From the NCBI GenBank assembly GCA_964023275.1, contig OZ029916.1:18920686-18984685 (forward strand): a stretch of 64,000 nt of DNA, read 5' to 3'. Position numbers and translations under genes: made by a program. Of this stretch, positions 47,801 through 59,800 are shown in pieces (position 1 is the stretch's first letter; each line of letters begins with the position of its first letter). A model generated the notes under the pieces. The model made no database searches, had not been told where the DNA came from, and saw nothing but the letters and a program-made list of their open reading frames with translations. The stretch comes from Norana najaformis. Taxonomy: Eukaryota > Annelida > Clitellata > Crassiclitellata > Hormogastridae.

Positions 47801-50800
47801 CCGCCTTGGAAAGGATGACAACGTGTCAACTTCGCAGACACCGGAAATGTGCAAATTCGAAATCCAGAAAGCGAAACGTAGCGATGCTGGAGAGTATGAG
47901 CTGGAGCTGGAAAATGAAAGTGGAAAGATTTCAGTCCCAATCACAATCAAAGTCATTGGTTAGTTATCTTTATGTGTTTGTTACACCGATCTCTAGCTTG
48001 ATATTTATTAGACCAGATGTTGGAAAACGTTATGGAAAGATTATTCTGTTAGATTGCAGTTGCCATTTTTGTGCTGATGCCAGTGGATCCCTAAGTCTGC
48101 ATTTCAGAGGACAGCTGTTCGTAGATCACTGTATAAATGAGTTTATCATTGCCTTGCCTTGCCTATCTCTCCTTACCTTCTTACATTATCTTATATTACC
48201 TTACTGCTGTGTTGTTATTCAAGACAAACCATCAAAGCCAGAAGGTCCACTCCAAGTTTTGGATGTTTACCGAGACCGTTGTCGTCTGTCTTGGAAGCCT
48301 CCTATAGATGATGGCGGGTTGCCAGTGCAGAGATACATTGTGGAAGCACAGGACATGGAAACACAGCAGTGGGTCAAAGTGGGAAAGGTGATGGGAGACA
48401 CACAGTGTGGTGTGCCGGGGCTTCAGCCGGGTAAGAAATACCAATTCCGTGTGAAGGCAATTAACGCTGAGGGAGAGAGCGAGCCTCTTGTGACCTCCTC
48501 TGAAGTCCTCGCTAAGGATCCATTTGGTGAGCTATTAACATCTGCTTTTGCGTTTAGTGACATATGGATTTTGTTGATATGTTTATGGCTTTCACAGTTC
48601 TCATAGATATTGTTTATTTTCATCATATGGCTGCTAAAATTTGTGCATATACTTTTGACTCACCCAATGAACTACATAACATGAATAAATTCCAACAAAC
48701 TTTCATTGAATAGTGCAATAGATTATTATTATTCAGTTGTTAGCAAGGAGGTTTATCATTTATTTAGAACCTGGAGTTGTCAAAAGTGAGTTGATTATTC
48801 TTTGCCACAGATCCACCTGGCAAACCTGGAAAACCAGAAATTGTCGATTATGACAAAGACCGGGCAGAGATTAAGTGGGATCCGCCAAAGACCGATGGTG
48901 GAAGTCCAATCACTAAATATGTTGTGGAAAAGAAGGAAAAAGGTCTCTTTTGGGAAAAGGTGATGCAGTTCTTTCTCGGCTCTTTTAATGGAGCACAAAA
49001 TCAAACTTCCAAAAGAGAATGAATGTTATGCACAACATAGAATTGATGTAAATAAGACTATAATGGTATTTGTTACTCTGGCAATCATGTTCTCTTATAC
49101 TGACTACTGTCAGTTAGACAAAATAATGGTGGTGGGCCAAGGACATGAAACAAGGGTAATTTGGCTGCCCAAAATGCCATAGTCTGTGTTGCATGTATGT
49201 ATGTCTGTATGCATGGATGTATGTCTGTATGCATGGATGTATGTCTGTATGCATGGATGTATGGATGTGTGCATGGATGTACGTGTGGGTGTATGTGTGT
49301 ATATATTTATCTACATAATCAAAAGCTGCAACTTGAGGTAGGCTGAAAACGTATGCTGAACAGAGTCAGATGAAACTAGTCATGAACTGAATCTATTCCT
49401 GATTGTTGTAGGTCGGCATGGTTCCGCCAGAAGAGACGAGTGCCATTGTGCCTGGTCTGGATGAGGGAAAGGAGTATGAGTTTCGTGTAGTCCCTGTTAA
49501 TGAGGCTGGACCTGGTGATGCCTCAGATCCAAGTGCTTCAGTATTCACAAAAGCCAGAAGGGGCAAGTCTAATACTATATATGTTTATTAATTAGTACTC
49601 CTGGTGTTAAGTCTAATGCTATATATGTATATTAATTAGTACTCCTGTTGTTAAGTCTAATACTATATATGTATATTAATTAGTACTCCTAGTGTTAAGT
49701 CTAATACTATATATGTATATTAATTAGTTCTCCTACTGTTATCAAGTCTAATACTATATATGTATATTAGTACTCCTACTGTTATCAGGTCTAATACTAT
49801 ATATGTATATTAATTAGTACTCATTGTTATCAAGTCTAATACTATATGTTTATTAATTAGTACTCCTATTGTTATCAAGTCTAATATTATATATATTTTT
49901 ATTAATTAGTACTCCTACTGTTATCAAGTCTAATACTATATATGTATATTAATTAGTGTTCCTATTGTTATCAAGTCTAATACTATATATGCTTATTAAT
50001 TAGTACTCCTATTGTTATCAAGTCTAATACTATATATGTATATTAATTAGTACTCCTACTGTTAACATGCTCCCAGTCTACCCATGATTCCGCATAACGT
50101 GAAGGGGTCATATGTCACCCGAAGCTATTAACTTAACACACCGTGTCGGTTAATGTGTTGTACAACTGCAATGTAGTGCTAAATATAAGGGCTCACTGAT
50201 TTACTACCGGGAATAAGGCTAATTAAATCACTGGAACATGGTCTGTAAGATATACTCTGGCAGCTGTAACATTCCATTCATTCCTGAACTTGGCATTAGT
50301 TGTTCAAGCGGAAGGGTGTCTTAAATAAATGCGCATGTGACTCAACCGCAGGAGGGAGCTATTTAGGGCAGGAGGGATGGACAAGGAAGTCTGGCTGGAA
50401 CCGGTTAGGAGGGGGACTCGGCAGGACAAAGCAGGTATGGCCTGACCGGCATGACTGCCGAGAAGTTACCTGGTTGGACGGCCAGCTGGGCGGCCAGACC
50501 TGCTTGCTGTACAAAGAGGCAAGGAAGAGCTTGGCTGGAGGGAACAGCATGGGATAGGGGAATGTGGGCGACCGAGTAGCCGAGGAGATATATTTTAGTG
50601 TTGTCCTGTTTAAGGGGTAAACTGGTTTACATGCTGTTTCGAAGACGTGTCCCCCCACGACTTTGCGTTGTCGTGTCCGTACTGTATTATATATGTATAT
50701 TAATTAGTACTCTTGCTGTTGTCAAGTCTAATACTATATATATATATATATACGTCTTCGAAACAGCATGTAAACCAGTTTACCCCTTAAACAGGACAAC

Positions 50801-53800
50801 ACTAAAATATATCTCCTCGGCTACTCGGTCGCCCACATTCCCCTATCCCATGCTGTTCCCTCCAGCCAAGCTCTTCCTTGCCTCTTTGTACAGCAAGCAG
50901 GTCTGGCCGCCCAGCTGGCCGTCCAACCAGGTAACTTCTCGGCAGTCATGCCGGTCAGGCCATACCTGCTTTTTTTATATATATATATAAATTAGTACTG
51001 CTACTGTGCTCAAGTCTTCACAATATGATTTTGGTGCTATTACTCTTTCAGTATTATAGGCAGTATTGTGTGCATTATAAGCATTAGTATTACTACTGTT
51101 ATTACTAAAATTCGAGTAACTCATTAACATTATTACATTTGAGATAGATTTTCTTTGATTATTACTATTCTTATCATGATATTTTTAAAACTTGATAAAC
51201 AATATCCCTAGCAGTGACTGCCTGTTTCACATCATTTCCCATTTCACTTCATTTCACTGCCCGGTTTCAGTTCATTTCACTGCCTGTTTCAGTTCTTTCT
51301 GTGAATCCTTTGTGTCTTTCCGGTATAAACTAAAGACTTATCTCTTTCAACTTGCTTGCACACCGTAGTCTGGTGTCTGGTTCCTCTGACCTCTCAGAAT
51401 TTGACCCGGCTTCTCCAACGGATTTTGATTTTGACTAATATTTTGACTTGAAGAGACCATTGACTGATGCCTTGGGCATTATGATAATGGTGCTATAAAA
51501 GTCATTAGATTAGATGAAGAGTAGAAGACCTGATTAACAGTATCTCTTGGGCAATTTAAAGGTAGAAGTAGATTTGGTCTGAATTTGCCTTACTGTGGCT
51601 AATACTTTGCAGCAGTTTGAATTATTAAATTTGAAAAATGTGATTGTATTTATTCATATGTTGGTTGTTTTGATGCTTTGGATCAATATTTTTCCAGTCA
51701 AGCCAAAGATTGATCGCAACAGCTTCAATGAGACCATTCAGCTTAAAGCTGGTCAGGATTTTACGATCGAGGTCAAGTTCACTGGTGAACCTCCTCCAAA
51801 AGCCACATGGACTCGTGCTGGAAAGGTATGACAAATTAGATATCTTCTTGACAGTTGCTCCGCCCCGTGGAACCGCGCAGCGAAGGAAGGAGGGATTTCA
51901 GTTTTGCTTCGGAAAGAATTTTTTTTGCTGGGCAATTGGTTTTGCAATGTCATGAAATGCAATCTTCAGACATTGTTGCTTGATGGCTTTGTTTTGGAAA
52001 TGTTTTTCTTTATGAATAACATTTTCTTTGCTAATTAATTATTTTGTAAATTTCAGCCATTTGAAGTTAAAATGGTAGCTTTTGATATCAAAATTGTTTA
52101 AATTATTGTGATATTGTGCAAGAAAAAATGCAACAATTGCCAGATGTTTTTAGGTTATTACATAGGATTTAAAATTTTCTTTTAGGAAAGAGATTACAAT
52201 AGAGAGGTCATCAGGCAAAAATGTCACAAACGCTTTACAAATCTGATTGTGAAGATATAATGCTCCCATTTTTTTATATCATCAATCTTCCTTGGCTTAG
52301 CTTTCACCCTTATGTGTATGTCTTGCTTGTTTCAATTCTCAAAGCAAGACATTTATGTTATCCCATGGCATGCTTATATTCTTGACAGATGTTAAATTTA
52401 CTCTATATTTGCATCTGTTATTAACTTGAAACTTCGTAAATTGAAATTTAATGTATAGTATTCCAGTGCATTTCCAGCTTAAAATTGTTTCTGTTTTCAA
52501 TTGTGGTTTCTTCTTTACTTCTATTTTGTTTGTCTTCTATTTGCATGCATTTTAACTGCAATGTGTTTTAAGTTACACAGTGATTTTCATTTTTAATGTT
52601 CTACCAAGTTTATTTTCATGTACCACTAACATGTTGCTGCGTTTTTGATGGAGCTTTCCTGTAACGGCATTTTGTTTGCTCCAATTGTCTTTTTCAGCAT
52701 TATACCGGCGAGCACGACCGCATTCTTGTTTCCTCACCATTCAACGATGATTCAAAGGTGGGGCTGGATATTGGTAAACGAGAAAAAACATAAACGTCTA
52801 AAAGCAGTGGTCCCACTTTTTGCTCATTTTATGCGCATGTTGTTTCAGTTTGCGCTGCGACTAATTAGTGTCCAAGCACAAATTTTCGATGTGCAGAGAA
52901 CCCTAAATTTGAACGACATGTGAGATTTTGCAGTACAACTAAGTGAATTGTGTTGATTTTGCCATCATTTAGTTTGGAAGAAGTTATTTTTCAAGATGTA
53001 TTAGCTTTTTAGTCTTATTTGGTATTACTTGTAATTGTTACAGTCATACAGATTTCTGCAGTATTTTGCAGTATTAAGTCACTTTGCCAACAAGTCATGC
53101 AAGTCTTTTTTATGTTACATGGTAGGCTGACTTATATAGGTTTTCCATAAATATATTTGCATGTGCAGAGAACCAATGTATTTATGTATGTGTTCATATT
53201 GTGTTGGTTGCCAGTGTAAAGTGCAATGTGCATACAGTATTACCGTAAGTATGTGTATATGGGAGAAGGCTACTTTGTGGCTGATACTGTTCTTCTCTAG
53301 CAGTCTTCAACTGTACATTTGTGCTACACGCTCAGTGCAGCTCCAGATATGTTTTCAAATCTTAATTCTCATCTTTTTAGGTGTGTCTGACAGCTGTATA
53401 TGCAGCTTTGAGAGTTATAGTTAAAATGTGCTGCTTTCAGTATAAGAGTCCAGATATGTATATGCTTAGAAATTAAATTTTATCTATGGCCTTTGTGTAA
53501 AGGACAGGAACCTGGCTTTGTAAGTTTATCTTCTATGGTCCATACGTTTGTTTCACATGAATTGTTTAGTGTATAGTGATACTTAGGCCTCCCACGTTCT
53601 GTATATCATCTGGAAATCATGCTTGATGATAGTCGTTAATGATTTTTATTATTATTATAATTATGATATTATTATTAATCTTGCCATTTATTATGTACCA
53701 AATTATTATTATTATTAGTAGTAGTAGTAATAGTAGTAGTATTATAAGTCGATTAATAAAGAGCAAGGTAAACCAAATGCATCACAACTGTGCTAAAGTA

Positions 53801-56800
53801 GCTACAATACTGTTAAGTATCATAAATAGAAGGATTTTCAGCATCTTTCAAAAGCTGTCTCTGGATCACAAAGCTTAGTAAGCAGAGCATTTCATACTAT
53901 TGGGCCAGATACTGCGAATATCCTCACTCTTGACCCTCTGGTGTTTCCTGTCCGTAGTAGGTCATAAATCTTGGCAGAACACAGTTGGGACCATCCCAGA
54001 ACCAATGAGGTAAGCACACAATCAGGTGCAGTGGTGCTAGTCCTTGTAGACACTTGTAAATCAGTGTGGTTTTGCATTTTGGCAGCCAGTGCAGACTTTG
54101 AGCTTAAGTGTAACGTGATCATATTTACATGTCGAGCATGTGAATCTGGTGGCTGCATTCTGAACACTTTGAAGTTTGTTCGTGAGTGCTTCCTGCGAGC
54201 CAAACAACAAACTGTTGCAGTAGTCAAAATGAACGCTGATGAAGGCGTACACCTGGCTCTTTTTGGCTTCAGTTGTTAGCAGAATTTGGATCCATCACAC
54301 AACGTTTTGATAAGCAGGTCTTTTATTGTCAGCTGGGCTTTGTTGGTTATGCCCATGTCAGCCACTGCGCTACAAAATGGAACAGACTGCTGGCTGAAGC
54401 TAGAGCTCCCTGGCTGTAACCTTGACTGGTTGATGTCTAGTGCCAGTCAAAATAAGCCGAGTCTTGTCAATATTCAGTTTTAGATGATTGGTGCCCATCT
54501 ACCTCTGAATGGAGGCAATACAATCAGTAAATATCTGGTGGCAGATGGAGTTTCTGCAGCAGGCACACTGAGGTACATCTGAGTATCATCGGCATACAAA
54601 TGGCCGTGTTGAGCAAGTGAAGCAAATGGACCCAAGACACACTGCAGTCTAGGTGGAAGATCGAAGATTGGTTTTCGTAGAAATTACCTTATGCTTGTGG
54701 TCCATCAGAAATGACTTCACCCACTGCAATGCTGTCCCATCGGAGCCAAACTGCTGACATGCAAATACCCAACCAGATGCTCCAATGCACATCACTGCAC
54801 TACCTTTGATGTAGATGATAGGTTGGAGATGGTCTGTAATTGTTTCAGCTCGTCTGGGTCTGGCAGTGGCTTCTTCAGTGGTGGTTGACAATTGCACAGC
54901 ACTGCATGACCAGAAGACAATCTTCAGTTATCTTGTGTGACTAATATAATGCACTCTTGTTTCCTGTTAGGAAGTAAAAGTGCATTATATTGGTCTTAAA
55001 AACTTAAAAACAAAGAAAAATTACAAGGTCTAAAATGTGACTGACCACATACGGCACAAAAAAGGTAGGATGGGATAATACTGCATTAAATCAGAGGGTA
55101 GAAATTGTGCTGTACTGGTGTATATTAACTGCTGAGGAGACATGATCTGTGCAGATTAATTTAGTGTGGATTAAAATTCACTGGAAAGTTCATTCTAGGG
55201 CAGTGGAATTCTGATTGTATACTAGAAACTTGTGTCTGGTATCAGTAAAACTGGCTGTTCATTTAAACCACAGATGAAATGCCCAGATTGAGGTAGTTCA
55301 GTAGTAAATTCCTTCATAAGGTGAGGTGGTCATTATTACAAATGATTACAGTTTTGACATGGAAATGATGCTTAAGTACAAATGCCCAATAATGCCGAGC
55401 AACGTTTTGATGTTTGTTTTGATAAAGAGATGTTGTTTGCTGCAAACAGATTCTTGCAAATGCTGAGAATATCAAGATTGCCAATCCCGAGTACAGCTCA
55501 ACCATCGTGTACCGACGTGCTGAGAGGAAAGACACAGGATCCTACAAGATCACTGTAACCAATGACTATGGCAGTGACACTGCAGATATCAATGTGATTG
55601 TCGTGGGTAAGGTTTGAAAACCTTGGACAGCCATATATTTGGTAATTAGTTGAAACGTCAGGTCCTGGAAACAGCAGAAATCTGGATGAATCCTGTCCCT
55701 AATTATATTTTAAATTGATAAAAAGTACAATACAGTTTGGTTAAGGGTTCATCTGTCACATTTACTGCTCACCTCCTGCAGCCGAAGACCTCAGAAATAT
55801 GATCTTCGGTAATTTAGTGATATTTTACATGGAGCAAAAAGACACAAGAGTAATCCAACAAGTGTACAGCCTTCGAAAGAAGAGCTGTAATCTATACAAT
55901 TGTTACAATATGCACCTTGTTCTGATCTGAAGTTGTGGGTTCTGTTGCACTGGTATCTAACACACAAGGCACTGAGTGATGTCTAGTCAGTTTCCTGACA
56001 GTTAGTCTACTGAAACTGAAAGAGGCAGTTCGAAGAAAATGTCTGTCTGCCAAAAGAAATATCGTAATGTATCCTACTTTGATATTTTGATATGAGTCTT
56101 TGTGATTACGATGGAAATTACCTGTTGTTGCCATTCAGGTCCACCTGATCGGCCAAAGGGACCTTTGGAAGTTGTCGACGTTCAGAAGGACAGTGCCACA
56201 ATTGCTTGGAAGGCACCAGAAGATGACGGAGGAAAACCAATCACGTATGCCCAGAATTTTAACTACAAATCTAATGACTTCTGTTGCAAAAGAATAACAT
56301 CCTACAGGATTACAACACATTAAATTATATTTTATTATGCTATAAAATTTCTGTGTGCTATTATATTACATTACATTAAGCTTATTATATTGTGTTTTAT
56401 TTATTATATTACATTGTATTAACTTCTTATATGAATTGCATTGTATTTTATTTACGTTTTATTGTCATCATATCATAACATGTCGATCATATAATTTCAA
56501 TTGGAATTGTATAAAGTCATTTCTTTCATGTTATGTTTTATGTTGTACATTATGTGCAATCAGGTGTGTATGCATGTATGTATCTGACTATTATACACTG
56601 TGTCCGGAAAAATTCCAAGGCTTTACGGTAAATATGAAAATAATTAGTAAACATTAATCGATTTTTAAAATTCCAAAAACAGTTTAATCCTGAAATATTA
56701 TTTGCACTATAATTGTTGTTTTGGCGTAAAAATTTTATAACAATTTTGTCTTCCTCGCTGAACGCCATTTTTCTAGCAACTTTCTTAACAAAATATAAAA

Positions 56801-59800
56801 TTCAAATACGTCACTGTGACGTAATTTTAAACGGGGGCCGTTAATAAATTACAAAGAATTTTGTTGGTAATTATATATTTCAGGATTAAACTGTTTTTGG
56901 AATTTTAAAAATCGATTGATGTTTACTAATTATTTTCATATTTACCGTAAAGCCTTGGAATTTTTCCGGACACAGTGTATAGTGCCTCCTAAGAACCAAG
57001 TGTCTTGTTACATTACGTTACATTAAAATTAGTTATATTGCAGTTTACTCATCTAATATGATATTATCTGCAGGGGTTACGTGATTGATAAAATGAACCC
57101 AAAAACCGGCAAATGGGAACCGCTGAATATGACCATACCTCCTAATGTTACGGAATTTAAAATTCCAAAGCTGAAAGAAGGTGAAGATTACAAATTTCGA
57201 GTGCGAGCAGAGAATGACCATGGACTTAGTGAACCTCTGGATTCTGAAACATCAACAAGGATAAAGAATCCATTTGGTAAGCTCGTAATTGACATAACAT
57301 GACATAACTAAGTGGTTCAGAAGACATAATCTGTGTTCGAACCACTACCAATTAACAGGGAATACTTAATGGCCAATTGTTCATCGCATCTTTTTAAAAG
57401 CTGTGATGGGGTCCGCAGAGGCAAAACTATCATCTAAACCATTTTACTAGGCTGCAATGCTTGCATTAAAGAATTTCTGCCCTAATGTTCCTTCTGCATT
57501 CTGAAATAATTTATGTCTGTGGCCTTGAGTTGCTTTGTTTGGTGCTAATTCAAAGAACCTCTCCAACTGTACTGCCTGCTTTCCAATGATAATCTTGTAA
57601 GCTTCAATTAAGTCTCCTCTGCTCCTCCTGTTCTCCAATGTTGTTAGCCCACTTGTTTAGCTGGAAAAGACTTGTAACTGGGTTTAAGACTTAAATATTT
57701 CTTTATTCTAGTGCAGATTTGAGTAGCCACATGTTCTTATCTTCTCTTGTGCTTCACTTAGATTAACTAGTTAATGGGACTGTTTTGTAGCCAAGTAAAT
57801 GCTAACGAAATTGTGGAGTTTATAAGTTTACCAAAGCTATGAAAGAAGTGTTATATGTGAAATGGTAAAGCGTTTGTATGTATCTGAATTATTCTTTCCT
57901 GTGAATTTCATTTGCATAGCAATCACTCACTGGCTTCTGTATTCATTATAAGAGATAAAACTGAGAGAATAAGACTTGCTGCCTTGCTCCAGGGCTTGTT
58001 TAAAAGAATGTAGACAATCAGTAATGTATATATACCTGGAAATCAACCATGTTTAGCTGGAAAAGGCTTGTAAACTGACTAGCCTTCAAGAAAAAGCTTG
58101 GAAAGTTCTTATGAAAAGTACCTCATATGCGACTTGAGCAGTGTAAATATCACGTAAAAGGGAAATAATAAAGTCTCTGTGTTTTGTAGTTTAAATTTAG
58201 TACTCTGGATTGATGTTTATGCTTTTCTTCAACAGATCCCACTGATCCACCTGGAAAACCGGTAGTTGTGGATAGCAGCAAAAACTTAATCAAAATCAAG
58301 TGGGAGAAACCAAAACGTGATGGTGGAGCACCAGTTCAAGGCTACAACGTGGAACGCAAAGACCCACGTACTGGTGCATGGACAAAACTCAATGAAGAAC
58401 TGCTCAAGGTCTGTATTTTAATCTACCAGGTTTTTTAGCCTGTGTGTTTTATTTTCAGTTTAATTTTTAAAGTTAAGGTTTTAAACTGATTTTGGGTGAC
58501 AGGTTTTTTAGTTGCAATTTCAGACAGCCACATTCATTATGGTCACCAACAGGCTGACATTGTGCCTCTGGTGTAAACTGATGACCTGCTATGAGGAGCC
58601 CGGTGAATGTTGCTGTCAGGAGGGGTGCCATTCTGCTTCAAAAGTAAAAGAATGAAATCCCCATCAGGGCTGAAGTTGTTTTCCTGAAACTTCAGTTTCT
58701 GTTTGTTTCTTTGGAAGAGTTCATTTTAAGCATGCAAAAGATCAGATTAAATGAAGATGATTTTTCATAATATGAGTAATAACGTTTATTAAAGTAAGAA
58801 AATTTCCTGAAGCAAAATTGTATATAGGAGTAGGAAACATTTTCTTTTTTAACACTATTGAGACTAAATAATTTTTATAAAATCAGGGCTATAGGCTGAA
58901 TGTTACCCCTACACGTTGACGTTTCTCAACTACTGCCTTCAACTCCTAATGTTGACAAAAGTCGACAACAGCCTCGAAAGTGTTAACTAAAATCATTTTA
59001 TTTGCTAATAAATTAAAATTATTGATTGTTATTTGGTGATCAATGAAGACTAATCAATTAGTCAATCAATAATTTCAGGAACCTGAGTTTACAGATGACA
59101 AGGTGCTAGCCAACAAGGAGTATCAGTATCGTATAACAGCTGAGAATGAAGGAGGAGAATCAAAACCAAGCGAGGTGTCGGACCCAATTAAAGCTCGTCA
59201 TCTCAGAGGTTTGATATCCGTTTTGCTTTTGCAGCATTTAATCGGAGTTATTATGGCCTTTGCATTTTAACTGGTTTTATTGGATTTTATTTTGAGCTCA
59301 AATCCAATTTCTAAGCTTTTTACTTTGATTAGAGTAAATATCTCTACAATTTCTTCCAGAATTCAAAAAAGAGAACAGATTTATGAATAAACAGTTCCAC
59401 TTGCTGAGCAATGACTAGTACACCATTTGAAAGTTTTGCTATACAACAGTAAAATAATTCTTACATATAAATAGAATTTTTCTTACATATAAATAGCATT
59501 TTTAGGCATTGTTTAAAATATTTCCAGCTTTAGAAATTGAAAAGCCATGGGAGGCCTGAGTTGAAACGAGTTGGTGAATTTCTATGAATTCTGAAAGGAT
59601 AATGTTATTATTGATAGAGCCTGCCAGGGTTGACATGAGCGGTCTTGCTGGGAAAGAGATACGAGTGAGAGCTGGTGAACCCATCAACATCGAAGTTCCT
59701 TTGGCTGGAACCTCACTTCCAGTTGTTACTTGGAAGAAAGACAACAAAGGACTCGCACCATCAGACAGGGTGGGATACTACTTCCAATATTTAATTTATA

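Noticed and set aside
47752..48606. 284-codon + frame
   Set aside because: It crosses exon 27 in the wrong register, then the intron, then exon 28. Only the exon 28 part is real coding; the rest has no domain signal.
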